In this document: one piece after another, positions 1-8,995 of the stretch
Layout: each line of letters starts with the position of its first letter
Position numbering within the stretch: position 1 is the stretch's first letter
From: an uncultured Acetatifactor sp.
GTDB taxonomy: Bacteria > Bacillota > Clostridia > Lachnospirales > Lachnospiraceae
Assembly: GCA_910584865.1 (NCBI GenBank)
Contig: CAJUCE010000003.1
Location: 134,500-198,499 of the forward strand
DNA: 64,000 bases
Direction: 5' to 3'
Translations under genes and position numbers: made by a program
Notes under the pieces: model-generated
The model's input: only the letters and a program-made list of their open reading frames with translations
Told to the model about the DNA's origin: nothing
Database searches by the model: none

Positions 1-256
1 GGGCATCCGCCACTTTGGAAGCACAGCTTAAAACCGCCTCCGGGGCCAGAGAGGAAGCGGAACCGGATACGCACCTTGTCCCCTTGAAAATCCGGATGCC
101 CACCCCGGATATCACGGCGTCGGCGATCTTATCCGTCTTGCCGGATATCAGGTTGATGTTCTTGTTCAGGGTGTGCTCCGCGAACACCTCCGCATAGTCC
201 GCGCCGGTGGCGAGGGCACGCCTCAAGGCTTCTTTTACCAGTTGTCTTGATAACAT
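1..256 (-). CDS. tldD: TldD family metalloprotease, N-terminal part (cut by window edge)
   Basis: Reading the minus strand from the ATG at 254-256 gives 85 codons starting MLSRQLVKEALRRAL and continuing with GADYAEVFAEH and a segment NLISGKTDKIADAV. This matches the start of the TldD/PmbA family, whose N-terminal domain carries the same 'Ala-Asp-Tyr-Ala-Glu' opening followed by a glycine-rich GVGIRIF strand. TldD forms a heterodimer with TldE/PmbA that degrades unfolded peptides and matures some peptide natural products in the cytoplasm. An AGGAGG site lies 5 nt upstream of the start. The metal-binding HExxxH region would lie beyond the window, so the assignment rests on the N-terminus only. 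It is downstream of pnp in the same orientation, with about 97 bp and a stem-loop between them. Confidence 0.75.
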   Translation of the reverse strand, partial: MLSRQLVKEALRRALATGADYAEVFAEHTLNKNINLISGKTDKIADAVISGVGIRIFKGTRCVSGSASSLAPEAVLSCASKVADA

Positions 257-309
257 ATGTAACCTCCTGTTGAAAATATTAGTATGGAAATTTCTGATAA
301 TATATAGTA

Positions 310-345
310 AATCCCCTGTCGAACCTGCCGGGACGACAAGGGATT
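310..345 (-). terminator. Stem-loop after pnp
   Basis: A 12-bp inverted repeat (arms 310-321 and 334-345, one G-U pair) sits directly after the pnp stop codon in transcript sense. It is followed by an A/U-rich but not U-only stretch, so it could be a weak terminator or an RNA-stabilising 3' hairpin allowing some read-through to tldD. Confidence 0.55.
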
Positions 346-353
346 CCTGATTC

Positions 354-2444
354 TTATTTCTGAGCCACATCCTTCATAGAGAAACTGATCCTGCCCATCC
401 TGTCCTTGCCAAGGCAGACCACAGTAACCACATCGCCCAATGTCAATACGTCCTCCACGCGGTTAATCCTCTCCCTTGCAATCTTGGAGATATGCACCAT
501 ACCCTCCTTGCCGGGAGCAAACTCAATAAAAGCGCCGAACTCTTTGATGCTGACAACTTTGCCCTTGAAGATCTGGCCTTCTTCAAAATCGGTCACAATA
601 ATCTGAATCATCTCCACAGCCTTGTCCATCATTTCCTTGTCCGTTCCGCATACAGATACATTGCCGTCATCGGTAATATCGATCTTTACTCCTGTACGGG
701 CAATGATCTCGTTGATGGTCTTGCCTCTCTGGCCCACTACATCACCGATTCTCTCCGGATCGATTTGGATGGAAATGATCTTGGGAGCCAGCGGCCCTAC
801 CTCCGGCCTGGGCATCGAGATAGCGGGCTTCATACAATTGTCCATAATGAAGAGTCTCGCCTCACGACATCTGGCGATAGCCCCCTCCACTATCGGTCTG
901 GTCAGGCCATGAATCTTTATATCCATCTGAATGGCTGTGATACCTTCCGTCGTACCGGTTACCTTGAAATCCATATCTCCAAAGAAGTCTTCCAGGCCCT
1001 GGATATCCGTAAGCAATATATAATCATCATCGGTCTCTCCGGTCACCAGTCCGCAGGAAATACCTGCCACCATCTTCTTGATGGGAACGCCCGCCGCCAT
1101 CAGGGACATGCAGGAAGCGCAGGTGGATGCCATGGACGTGGAGCCGTTGGACTCGAAAGTCTCGGACACTGTACGGATGGCGTAGGGGAACTCCTCCTCG
1201 CCGGGAAGCACAGGAATCAAAGCCCTCTCTGCCAGCGCGCCATGACCGATCTCTCTTCTTCCGGGTCCGCGGGAAGGCTTTGTCTCACCAACGGAATAGG
1301 AAGGGAAATTGTAATGGTGCATATAACGTTTGCTGACTTCATTTTCATCCAGCCCGTCTATTCTCTGCTGCTCGGACAGCGGCGCCAGGGTACATACATT
1401 ACAGATCTGAGTCTGTCCGCGGGTGAACATAGCGGAGCCATGCACTCTGGGAATAATGTCAACCTCTGCCGCCAGAGGACGGATCTGGGTAATGGCACGT
1501 CCGTCCGGACGTTTGTGATCCTTCAGAATCATCTTGCGCACGGTCTTCTTCTCATACTGATAAACAGCCTCATCCAAGATCGCAAGCCAGTCCTCTTTCT
1601 CGGCAAATGCTTCCTCCAGTTTGGCTGTCACATTCCTGATATTCTCTTCCCTGACCTGCTTCTCATCGGTAAATACCGCCGTTTCCATCTCTTCCGGGGG
1701 AACCAGTCTCCTGATTTCCTCGAACATTTCCTCCGGAATGGCACAGCTTGTGTAAGCATGTTTCTCCTTGCCCACCTCTGCCACAATCTTGTCGATAAAA
1801 GCAATGATAGTCTGGTTGATCTCATGGGCCTTGTAAATGGCTTCGATCATCTTCGCCTCCGGAACCTCATTTGCTCCGGCCTCAATCATGATCACCTTCT
1901 CCCTGGTGGAAGCCACAGTCAGGTTCAGGTCACCGTTCTTCCATTCTTCCTGAGAAGGATTGATAATGAACATACCGTCCGCCAGCCCCACCTGTGTCAT
2001 GGCACAGGGGCCGTCAAAAGGAATGTCCGATATAGATGTTGCTATCGCCGCCCCCAGCATGGCCACCAGCTCCGGACGGCATGCCGGATCAACGCTCATG
2101 ACCATATTGTTCAATGTCACATCATTGCGGTAATCCTTGGGAAACAGGGGACGCATGGGTCTGTCTATAACCCTGCTGGTCAGCACTGCATTTTCGCTGG
2201 CCTTTCCTTCTCTCTTATTAAATCCCCCGGGGATCTTGCCCACTGCATACAATTTCTCTTCGTATTCTACACTCAGCGGGAAAAAATCGATTCCTTCTCT
2301 GGGCTTCTCTGACGCAGTGGCAGTAGAAAGCACCACCGTATCCCCATAATGCATGAACGCACATCCGTTTGCCTGCTTTCCTACACGGTTGATGTCAACT
2401 TTCAATGTGCGTCCGGCCAATTCCATTTCATAAGTCTGATACAT
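354..2444 (-). CDS. pnp: Polyribonucleotide nucleotidyltransferase (PNPase)
   Basis: This is a full-length 696-residue PNPase, a phosphorolytic 3'-to-5' exoribonuclease of the cytoplasmic RNA degradosome. Two RNase PH-like domains are visible (the first from MYQTYEMELAGRTLKV, the second containing TRGQTQI and GEEEFPYAIR), followed by a KH domain (about 555-615, with VGQRGKTINEI) and an S1 domain at the C-terminus (KGKVVSIKEFGAFIEF). The ATG at 2442-2444 is chosen because GGAGGAGAA precedes it; an in-frame upstream start would be outside the family's usual N-terminus. It lies behind rpsO with two hairpins in the 332-bp gap, the arrangement used elsewhere for RNase III-dependent PNPase autoregulation. 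Confidence 0.97.
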   Translation of the reverse strand: MYQTYEMELAGRTLKVDINRVGKQANGCAFMHYGDTVVLSTATASEKPREGIDFFPLSVEYEEKLYAVGKIPGGFNKREGKASENAVLTSRVIDRPMRPLFPKDYRNDVTLNNMVMSVDPACRPELVAMLGAAIATSISDIPFDGPCAMTQVGLADGMFIINPSQEEWKNGDLNLTVASTREKVIMIEAGANEVPEAKMIEAIYKAHEINQTIIAFIDKIVAEVGKEKHAYTSCAIPEEMFEEIRRLVPPEEMETAVFTDEKQVREENIRNVTAKLEEAFAEKEDWLAILDEAVYQYEKKTVRKMILKDHKRPDGRAITQIRPLAAEVDIIPRVHGSAMFTRGQTQICNVCTLAPLSEQQRIDGLDENEVSKRYMHHYNFPSYSVGETKPSRGPGRREIGHGALAERALIPVLPGEEEFPYAIRTVSETFESNGSTSMASTCASCMSLMAAGVPIKKMVAGISCGLVTGETDDDYILLTDIQGLEDFFGDMDFKVTGTTEGITAIQMDIKIHGLTRPIVEGAIARCREARLFIMDNCMKPAISMPRPEVGPLAPKIISIQIDPERIGDVVGQRGKTINEIIARTGVKIDITDDGNVSVCGTDKEMMDKAVEMIQIIVTDFEEGQIFKGKVVSIKEFGAFIEFAPGKEGMVHISKIARERINRVEDVLTLGDVVTVVCLGKDRMGRISFSMKDVAQK

Positions 2445-2529
2445 AAATTCTCCTCCATTCCATCTTTTTACAAGCAACTAACAAACATCCCGTCTCTCTG
2501 CACGGCCATGTACTGTCTTCTACCCCTCA

Positions 2530-2614
2530 GGAACAGAAGATACCGAAACTACTGAAAAAAACATGTAATTCTCTTCATATTTTTTTCAGTGGTCTCGGAA
2601 CATTCTTCTGTTCC
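2530..2614 (-). promoter_or_regulatory. Long hairpin in the rpsO-pnp gap, RNase III-site-like
   Basis: The left arm 2530-2561 and right arm 2579-2614 can pair over about 30 bp. The outer 11 bp (2530-2540 with 2604-2614) are perfect, then a short internal asymmetry, then about 19 bp with one mismatch and one G-U pair ending in an A7/U7 stack. There is no U-run after the stem, which argues against a terminator. Position (5' leader of pnp, after the rpsO 3' hairpin) and length fit a double-stranded RNase III processing site. Confidence 0.55.
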
Positions 2615-2716
2615 TGCCCTGCAACTGCGCATGTCATGAAAACGCCTCTGACGTTGTTTTAATCCCAGAACCGTCAGACGGCCGCACTTTCCTGGAATGC
2701 CGCTCTTCCATTACGA

Positions 2717-2758
2717 TAATAAGCAGACCTGAAATGCTTTTACTGCATTTCAAGCCTG
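2717..2758 (-). terminator. rpsO 3' hairpin, partial terminator
   Basis: A 14-bp stem (arms 2745-2758 and 2724-2737, counting G-U pairs) with a 7-nt loop starts about 19 nt after the rpsO stop codon and is followed by CUUAUU. The short U-poor tail suggests an incomplete terminator that lets some transcription continue into pnp. Confidence 0.6.
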
Positions 2759-2776
2759 CCCTGTTTACACTGTCTG

Positions 2777-3043
2777 TTATTTTCTCAAACCAAGTCTCTC
2801 GATTAAAGTACGATATCTCTCGATATCTTTCTTCTTCAAATACTCCAGAAAACCACGCCTCTGACCTACCATCTTCAGCATACCGCGGCGGGAATGATGA
2901 TCCTTGGGATTCACCTTTAAGTGCTCTGTCAGCTCCTGAATCCTTGCTGTCAGTACCGCCACCTGCACCTCAGGTGAACCGGTATCACCAGGGGTCCTGG
3001 CATACTCATTCATAATCGCCGTTTTCTTTTCCTTTGAAATCAT
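2777..3043 (-). CDS. rpsO: 30S ribosomal protein S15
   Basis: An 88-residue S15 with the family hallmarks [23 protein letters not shown] and the basic end [13 protein letters not shown]15 binds the 16S rRNA central domain early in 30S assembly. The ATG at 3041-3043 follows GAGAGGAGGAAGAACA and gives the usual S15 length; an upstream in-frame Met would add nine atypical residues. It is the first gene of an rpsO-pnp unit. The roughly 105-nt leader contains two inverted repeats that may mediate S15 autoregulation. Confidence 0.98.
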   Translation of the reverse strand: MISKEKKTAIMNEYARTPGDTGSPEVQVAVLTARIQELTEHLKVNPKDHHSRRGMLKMVGQRRGFLEYLKKKDIERYRTLIERLGLRK

Positions 3044-3072
3044 TGTTCTTCCTCCTCTCGATTTTACCACCT

Positions 3073-3142
3073 GATACTAAGACCGGGGCGGAGTATCCCA
3101 CATCCGAGTATCGGTTGAGACGGCATATCTGCATGCCCGTCT
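3073..3142 (-). promoter_or_regulatory. Structured 5' leader of rpsO
   Basis: In the rpsO transcript leader, 3133-3142 can pair with 3118-3126 (9 bp with a bulge) and 3092-3097 with 3073-3078 (6 bp) around a G/C-rich loop. Several unrelated S15 leaders are known to bind S15 and repress translation; whether this fold does so is inference. Confidence 0.4.
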
Positions 3143-3155
3143 GTCATACCTGTCT

Positions 3156-3184
3156 ATCATAGCATATTCCCTGCAAAATGTAAA
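3156..3184 (-). promoter_or_regulatory. Promoter of rpsO
   Basis: On the minus strand TTTACA (3179-3184) and TATGAT (3156-3161) are separated by exactly 17 bp, a near-consensus housekeeping sigma promoter. The predicted start is near 3149, about 105 nt before the rpsO start codon. Confidence 0.75.
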
Positions 3185-3237
3185 CCGGATTTTTCGGATT
3201 TGCCGGATTTTGTATCGGAATTTCAGAATTAATTTCC

Positions 3238-4272
3238 TTAATCCTGGAGAATTCGGACGTATTTTACGGGACTGCGGTATTTGTAGTTGCTGATCTTGAT
3301 CCCTGTCCGCTCATTGCTGGCATGTACCACCTGGCCCCCGCCGATGTAAATCGCCACATGATTAATGCTGCCTCTGCTATTGCCATAGAAGATCAGGTCT
3401 CCCGGCTGCAGATCTCCGGCTGTGATCTTGGTACCGTAGCCTGCCTGGGAAGCAGCATGATGGGGCAGAGAAATACCGTATTTCTTGAATACGCTCAACA
3501 CGAAACCGGAACAATCCGCTCCCTTGGTCAGGCTGGTGCCGCCCCATACATAACGGTTGCCCACGAACTGCTTGGCATACTCCACCAGATCCACACGGAC
3601 ATCCGACACTCCCTGGCCGTAAAGAAGCTCTGTCATTGTAATCGCCGTATCCAGCTTTTCCTCTACCGTCACATATTCCGCCGATACATATGCTTCATCC
3701 GCATCCACGGCTACTTTGATCCAGCCGTCCAAGGTCTCCAGATAATCCATCTCTTCCCCTGATGCCACCTGGGTCAGGATTGCGCTCTCCGTATCGGGCT
3801 GCTCTCTCACATTCAACCCGTCTCCCTTCACTACCACCACAGTGCGCACAATCTCATTTGCCTTCAGCTTCGCATCCGGCCCCACCAGCAGATAATCCGT
3901 GTTGACGTAGCCCTCTACCTCTCCGGACTTGATATGAGCCCATCCGTCTGCCACCTCCAGCACTTCACAGGCCGAGTCCTTGGGCATCTTTCCCACCATC
4001 TTCCCGTCTGTGGACGGACTCTCTCTCACATTGAGATTGCCGCTCTCCACATTCGCAATTCCTATGTTGGTATATCCCCAGGCAGCCCCTTCCGCCTGCT
4101 GTGCAAGTTCAATATATTCTTCCGTAGATAATGTGGTCTCCAAAACAGATGCCACACCCGCCGCCGGCAGTACATTTCCTTCTTCTGCATATACCGGTAA
4201 GGGTTTCAATGCCATACAAAGTATCAAACCTGCCGAAGCCGCTGCTATCTTCCTGTTTTTTGAGTATCTCAT
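3238..4272 (-). CDS. Secreted SH3-domain NlpC/P60 peptidoglycan hydrolase
   Basis: A 344-residue exported protein. The first 29 residues form a signal peptide (basic MRYSKNRK, hydrophobic core, cut near VYA-EE). Two bacterial SH3 domains follow (about 75-125, with NVRESPSTDGKMVGKM, and about 145-200, with GLNVREQPDTES). The C-terminal 110 residues are an NlpC/P60 cysteine peptidase: catalytic Cys in GADCSGFV, catalytic His in INHVAIYIGGG, and a following polar residue in VVHASN. Such enzymes cut gamma-D-Glu-diamino acid bonds in peptidoglycan stems during wall remodelling or daughter-cell separation. It is a single transcription unit with its own consensus promoter. RBS GGGAGAG is present. 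Confidence 0.93.
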   Translation of the reverse strand: MRYSKNRKIAAASAGLILCMALKPLPVYAEEGNVLPAAGVASVLETTLSTEEYIELAQQAEGAAWGYTNIGIANVESGNLNVRESPSTDGKMVGKMPKDSACEVLEVADGWAHIKSGEVEGYVNTDYLLVGPDAKLKANEIVRTVVVVKGDGLNVREQPDTESAILTQVASGEEMDYLETLDGWIKVAVDADEAYVSAEYVTVEEKLDTAITMTELLYGQGVSDVRVDLVEYAKQFVGNRYVWGGTSLTKGADCSGFVLSVFKKYGISLPHHAASQAGYGTKITAGDLQPGDLIFYGNSRGSINHVAIYIGGGQVVHASNERTGIKISNYKYRSPVKYVRILQD

Positions 4273-4333
4273 GTAATCTCTCCCAAATTAATATTTGACA
4301 AAATTGTTACAGATTTGTTACACCTCAACAAGA

Positions 4334-4362
4334 ATTATACAGGCATGCATGTTTTCTGTCAA
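4334..4362 (-). promoter_or_regulatory. Promoter of the NlpC/P60 gene
   Basis: A perfect-consensus promoter on the minus strand: TTGACA (4357-4362), 17-bp spacer, TATAAT (4334-4339). The start site is near 4327, about 55 nt before the start codon. Confidence 0.85.
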
Positions 4363-4414
4363 CCGTTTTTGAATACTTTTTTACATTTTTTTAATTTTTT
4401 ATTAAATTCTTCCA

Positions 4415-6046
4415 TTAATCTTCCTCTGCAGTGATCACCGCAAAGGCAATATTCGTAGCATGGTCAGCCACTCGCTCCAGACCGGATGCGATATCGGAAA
4501 ACATCATCCCTGCCTCCGGAGAACATTCCCCTCTGGTAAGACGCTGCACATGACTCTTCTGCATGGCCTTTTCTCTTGCATCCACCTCATCCTCCAACGC
4601 AATCACATCCTGCATATGGCTCTCGTCGCTTCTGGCAAACATATCCACAGAATACCGGATCAGGCGAGTCACCATTTCCAAAAGCTCTCCCAGCTCCCGC
4701 TGCGCTTCCCGGCTGATGGTCACACCGGTCTCCCTGCGCTGTCTTGCTGCATCCGCCACATTCTCCGCATGATCGCCGATTCTCTCGATATCGTTTGCCA
4801 CATGGAACAGCGCGCCGATACTCTTCAAATCTTCTATGGGCAGTGTGGTCTGGTTAATCTTCACCAAGTAATCCGTGATGGCATGGTTCAGGAAATTGAT
4901 ATTCTTCTCTACCTCATATACCTCTTCGATATCCTCTTCATCCAAAGTAATCAGCGCATTCATGGCACGGGTCAGATTCTCGCTTGCAAGAGAAGCCATA
5001 CGATCCAGCTCCTTTATTACTTCCACCACTGCCGTGGCCGGATTAAATACAACCTTATCCCCTATGTATTTCAGCTGATAGCTTTCCCGGTAGTTCACCT
5101 TCCTGTCCTCGCCGGGCACGCAGAGGCAGGACAGCCTGACTATTGCCTTCGAGAACGGGAAGAGGACGATCACCTGGAATATCTTGATAATCGTATGTGC
5201 GTTTGCCACAAAACGCCCCTTATCCGAAGAGACCGCCCAGATCATCTTCATCACCGGCTCTTCTGCTGCAAACAGAATGATATACAGCAATGCCGTACCG
5301 ATTACATTAAACCAAAAATGGATCAGCGCCGCCCTCTTGGCATCCTTTTTACCCGCCATGGATGCCAGCAGCGCAGTGGTACAGGCTCCGATATTACAGC
5401 CCAGAATAATATAGAGGGAAATGCGCAGAGACAGCAGATCCTGATTCGCCAGCAATAAAACAATACTGACCGTGACGGAAGAACTCTGAATAATCGTCGT
5501 CAAAAGCAGTCCCACCAGAGTCGCCACAAAGGGAGTCTTCAGGGAAGCCATGAGATTCACAATCTCCGGGATCTCACGCATGCCGGCCATGGAACTGGAC
5601 ATGGTACTCAATCCCAAAAACAGAACGCCGAAACCAATGATGATATCTGCAAATTTTTTGACCTTATCAATCTTGCAGAACATGGCCGCAAGTACGCCTA
5701 CCAGCAGAATTACAGGTGCATATGCAGATAAGTTGAAGGAGACTAACTGCGAAGTGACTGTGGTACCGATATTGGCGCCGAAGATAACGCCCGCCGCCTG
5801 GTACAGATTCATCAATCCGGCATTGACGAAGCTGACTACCATGGCTGTACAGGCCGATGAAGACTGGATAATACCGGTAAAGATAATACCTACGATCATC
5901 CCTGAAAAACGGTTGGTGGTAAATATCTCCAAAATACGGCGAAGTTTCGCGCCGGCAACTTTCTCTATGGAATCGCTCATGACTCGCATGCCAAAAAGAA
6001 AAAGACCTAAACCGCCTGCCATTGACAATAGTATGTTTACACTCAT
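4415..6046 (-). CDS. Na/Pi cotransporter family protein with PhoU-like tail
   Basis: A 543-residue inner-membrane protein. The N-terminal 310 residues are hydrophobic and contain the two inverted repeats of the Na/Pi cotransporter (NptA/PNaS) fold, each with the diagnostic QSSS motif (GIIQSSSACTAMV and TIIQSSSVTVSIV). The last about 200 residues are soluble and helical, with PhoU-like text (DIERIGDHAENVADAA and GLERVADHATNIAFA). It probably imports phosphate with sodium or adjusts phosphate flux. The ATG at 6044-6046 is chosen because GGGAGAAG precedes it and because the sequence then starts at the first membrane helix; upstream codons form an unlikely extension. Convergence with the neighbouring ribF operon end is tight, with no own promoter obvious. 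Confidence 0.9.
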   Translation of the reverse strand: MSVNILLSMAGGLGLFLFGMRVMSDSIEKVAGAKLRRILEIFTTNRFSGMIVGIIFTGIIQSSSACTAMVVSFVNAGLMNLYQAAGVIFGANIGTTVTSQLVSFNLSAYAPVILLVGVLAAMFCKIDKVKKFADIIIGFGVLFLGLSTMSSSMAGMREIPEIVNLMASLKTPFVATLVGLLLTTIIQSSSVTVSIVLLLANQDLLSLRISLYIILGCNIGACTTALLASMAGKKDAKRAALIHFWFNVIGTALLYIILFAAEEPVMKMIWAVSSDKGRFVANAHTIIKIFQVIVLFPFSKAIVRLSCLCVPGEDRKVNYRESYQLKYIGDKVVFNPATAVVEVIKELDRMASLASENLTRAMNALITLDEEDIEEVYEVEKNINFLNHAITDYLVKINQTTLPIEDLKSIGALFHVANDIERIGDHAENVADAARQRRETGVTISREAQRELGELLEMVTRLIRYSVDMFARSDESHMQDVIALEDEVDAREKAMQKSHVQRLTRGECSPEAGMMFSDIASGLERVADHATNIAFAVITAEED

Positions 6047-6153
6047 TTGTTTCTTCTCCCGAATGGTTTTTACGTTTACTGCGCCTATACCGACGCGTGC
6101 CATTTCATTGTACGGGAAAAGACAAAATTTTACAATACTTTTCCGAATAATTT

Positions 6154-7083
6154 TTACGGTTGATTCCCTGGCGCATACACTGCTCCTGCGGCGATATCCT
6201 GCTGCAGCTGTTTTTTCAGCATCTCCACGCTTTCAAACTGCCTCTCCGGCCTGAGAAAAGCATGCAGATACACTTCCACCCACCGTCCGTAAATATTTTC
6301 GTCAAAATCATAAAGATAGGATTCTACTCCCATCACTTTATCCCTGGATACAGTAGGTTTATACCCGATGTTGGTAATGGCACGGCAATTCCTCTCTCCC
6401 ACACATACGGTGGAGAAATACACCCCGTTAGGCGGCAGCAATTTATCCTCTCCGGGCAATATATTGACCGTAGGAAATCCGATAGTCCTGCCGATCCGGT
6501 TTCCGCTGACCACTTCCCCCATCACCATATAAGGCATTCCCAAAAGCCTGCACGCCTCTTCCATCTCTCCCGCTTCCACCTGGGAACGCACCAGCGTGGA
6601 ACTCACTTCCCTGCCGTCCAGACATACCTTGTCTATGGTCCTGCATTCGAATCCCAGTTCCGGCCCCATTTTTTGAAGAAGCGCCGCGTTTCCCGCCCCT
6701 TTGGCTCCAAAAGACAGATCTGTCCCTGCCGCGAGGAAACGGACCTTCATCCGGCCGGCCAGAATCTCTTTAGCAAAATCTTCCGGAGGCGTGGCAGCCG
6801 TTTCCCTGTTCAGCGGAAATTCAATCAGAATATCCACGCCCATCTTCTCAAACAAGAGACGCTTTTCCCTTTTTGCGGTCAGCTCTTTTTTGTCGGAATG
6901 GCCGAAAAAATAAGCCGGCGGCGGATCAAAGGTAAAAACACAGGCAGCCAACCCATCGTTTTTACGGGCCAGAATCTCTTCCAGAAGTCTCTTGTGGCCG
7001 ATGTGTATCCCGTCAAATTTTCCGATAGCAGCTGCCGTTTCTCTGTGTATGCAAATATCTGTTGTATCTGAAATAATTTCCAA
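6154..7083 (-). CDS. ribF: Bifunctional riboflavin kinase / FAD synthetase
   Basis: A 309-residue RibF. The N-terminal FAD synthetase domain has the nucleotidyltransferase motif GKFDGIHIGHKRLL and LFEKMGVD; the C-terminal riboflavin kinase domain starts near residue 180 (GRTIGFPTVNI) and carries PPNGVYFSTV and the late GRWVEVYLHAFLRPERQF. It phosphorylates riboflavin to FMN and adenylylates FMN to FAD in the cytoplasm. It is the last gene of the rimP-ribF operon, starting 6 bp after the truB stop codon, a pairing usual in Firmicutes. Confidence 0.95.
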   Translation of the reverse strand: MEIISDTTDICIHRETAAAIGKFDGIHIGHKRLLEEILARKNDGLAACVFTFDPPPAYFFGHSDKKELTAKREKRLLFEKMGVDILIEFPLNRETAATPPEDFAKEILAGRMKVRFLAAGTDLSFGAKGAGNAALLQKMGPELGFECRTIDKVCLDGREVSSTLVRSQVEAGEMEEACRLLGMPYMVMGEVVSGNRIGRTIGFPTVNILPGEDKLLPPNGVYFSTVCVGERNCRAITNIGYKPTVSRDKVMGVESYLYDFDENIYGRWVEVYLHAFLRPERQFESVEMLKKQLQQDIAAGAVYAPGNQP

Positions 7084-7089
7084 ATAAAC

Positions 7090-7995
7090 TCACTCTTTCT
7101 CCAAAAACATTTTTACCGGCCGATATCTTTTTCGCTCCGGCTCCCAGGCGTAAACACCGGCGAAACGCTCATCCGACCTGTATACCCGAACCCATCTGCC
7201 AGGGGCATGGAGCTCCCTCTCTCGAGTCTGTGCCGCGTCAAAGGCATTTCCATTGTCCAGCAGCCGGCAGCAATCCTCCCGAATATGAAGCGCCGGACAG
7301 TTTGAAAATACACTGTCCACCGGACGGACAACCGCTGACAGCTGCCCCCCATCCCGCAGCTTTTGTATCTCTCCCAGTGTACGGGCCTCTTCCAGACGAA
7401 ATTCTCCTACCCTGGTCCGCTGCAGACTCTTCATTGTTCCGCCGCAGCCCAAAGCCGCCCCTATATCTGCAGCAAGCGTGCGAATATAAGTTCCCTTTGA
7501 ACACACCGCCCTGAAACGTACCACCGGCAGAGCATACTCCAAGATTTCCAATTCATAGATTGTGACCGGACGGGGCCTGCGCTCCACTTCCTTACCGGCT
7601 CTGGCCAGTTCATAGAGCTTTTTGCCCTGCACCTTCAGAGCCGAATACATGGGTGGAATCTGCTGATATTCCCCCACAAAGGAAGCTGCCGCCTGCCGCA
7701 CATCCTCCTGCCCTGCATCCACGGGATGCTCCGCCTGGACTTTACCCGTTATATCCTGGGTATCGGTTTCCACACCCAACAACAGCTCCGCCACATACTC
7801 CTTGTCCCGATCTGCCAGCATATCACACAACTTTGTAGCATTTCCCAGGCACACCGGCAATACTCCTGTGGCCATTGGGTCTAGGGTACCGGTATGGCCG
7901 ATTTTCTTTTGACCGCAAATCCCCCGCATTTTGGCCACTACATCATGAGAAGTGAAGCCTTCTTCTTTAAAAATCGTCGTTATCCCGTGTATCAT
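7090..7995 (-). CDS. truB: tRNA pseudouridine(55) synthase
   Basis: A 301-residue TruB that makes pseudouridine 55 in the T-loop of tRNAs. The catalytic region GHTGTLDPMATGVLPVCLG is near residue 32, with the active Asp in TLDP; later conserved blocks are YQQIPPMYSALKVQGKKLY and CSKGTYIRTLAADIG. A PUA-like segment closes the protein. The start overlaps the end of the DHH phosphoesterase gene by 29 bp, so the two are probably translationally coupled; the ribosome binding site is modest (GGGAAG). Confidence 0.96.
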   Translation of the reverse strand: MIHGITTIFKEEGFTSHDVVAKMRGICGQKKIGHTGTLDPMATGVLPVCLGNATKLCDMLADRDKEYVAELLLGVETDTQDITGKVQAEHPVDAGQEDVRQAAASFVGEYQQIPPMYSALKVQGKKLYELARAGKEVERRPRPVTIYELEILEYALPVVRFRAVCSKGTYIRTLAADIGAALGCGGTMKSLQRTRVGEFRLEEARTLGEIQKLRDGGQLSAVVRPVDSVFSNCPALHIREDCCRLLDNGNAFDAAQTRERELHAPGRWVRVYRSDERFAGVYAWEPERKRYRPVKMFLEKE

Positions 7996-8959
7996 GTTCC
8001 GCTTCCCATTTCTTTAACTGCTTTTCAATATGTAGCGAAAGATTATTCACACAATCATGGAAAGTTCCGGACAAAGTACATCCTGCCGCCCTTGCATGTC
8101 CTCCGCCGCCGAAATACGCCGCCACATCCGCTACATTGATCTTCTCCCCTGAACGCAGGCTCACCCTGTACTCCAGTACTTTGGTCTCATACATGAAAAT
8201 CGCACATTCAATTCCTTCAATGTTGCGCAACTGATTTACGATACCTTCCAGATCCTTCGGCTCCGCATGATAAAACTCCATGGTCTTGCGGTCTATGGAG
8301 CTCACAATGCAGTTCCCGTCCAGGAAACGGATACTCTCCATCAGCGTCCTGCCCATAATCTGGGCCTGCACATAAGTCTTCTGGTAGAAAGTCTCCTGAA
8401 TCAGCCTGGGAAAATCAAAACCGTAGCCGATCAGTCTGGCTCCCTTTTCCAGGGTGGCCGGCGTGGTATTGGAGTACTGAAATACCCCTGTGTCATGGAT
8501 CATCCCCACATAGATTGCCATGGCCAGATCCTGATCCAGCTTATCCAAATCCATCAAATCATACAATACTTCACAGGTAGAACCCACATCGGGCCTAATC
8601 ACATTCAGCTGACAACTTCCCTGATTGCTGATATGGTGATCAATATTGATGGTCTTTGCCGCAGCCTTCGCATATTTTTCACCGGCTCCCAATCTATCTA
8701 CCGTGCTGTCCAACACGAAAAAGACATCGAACGGCTCCTCATCCGGAAAATCGGAACAAATCTCCCCGAATCCCTTTATTTCATGAAAAATGTCTGCAGG
8801 CTTCTCCAAAAATACCTGTACCTTCGCCTGGGGAAAGCATTTTCTGAGATACTGCCACAGTCCCAGACACGCACCCACACAGTCGCCGTCCGGCCTGACA
8901 TGCCCGCCGATACCAATCCGTCCCGCACCTTTACATTCCTCTATCAAATGCAAACTCAT
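7967..8959 (-). CDS. nrnA: DHH/DHHA1 phosphoesterase, NrnA-type oligoribonuclease / pAp phosphatase
   Basis: A 330-residue cytoplasmic phosphoesterase. The DHH domain shows HVRPDGDCVGACLGL, VLDSTVDR and the namesake NIDHHISNQG; the C-terminal DHHA1 domain has FGGGGHARAAGC. NrnA-family enzymes degrade short RNA oligomers and 3'-phosphoadenosine 5'-phosphate using Mn2+. The start at 8957-8959 (MSLHLIEECKGAG) is chosen because GGAGGGAAGGTGAGCGG precedes it, whereas an upstream in-frame ATG at 8980 has no clear ribosome binding site. In this operon position (after rbfA, before truB) the gene is conserved throughout the Clostridia. Confidence 0.9.
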   Translation of the reverse strand: MSLHLIEECKGAGRIGIGGHVRPDGDCVGACLGLWQYLRKCFPQAKVQVFLEKPADIFHEIKGFGEICSDFPDEEPFDVFFVLDSTVDRLGAGEKYAKAAAKTINIDHHISNQGSCQLNVIRPDVGSTCEVLYDLMDLDKLDQDLAMAIYVGMIHDTGVFQYSNTTPATLEKGARLIGYGFDFPRLIQETFYQKTYVQAQIMGRTLMESIRFLDGNCIVSSIDRKTMEFYHAEPKDLEGIVNQLRNIEGIECAIFMYETKVLEYRVSLRSGEKINVADVAAYFGGGGHARAAGCTLSGTFHDCVNNLSLHIEKQLKKWEAEHDTRDNDDF

Positions 8960-8995
8960 CCGCTCACCTTCCCTCCGCATAATTTACACATTCCG

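Noticed and set aside
492..2312. A 606-codon frame antisense to pnp
   Set aside because: Shadow of a universally conserved gene; no ribosome binding site or recognisable protein.
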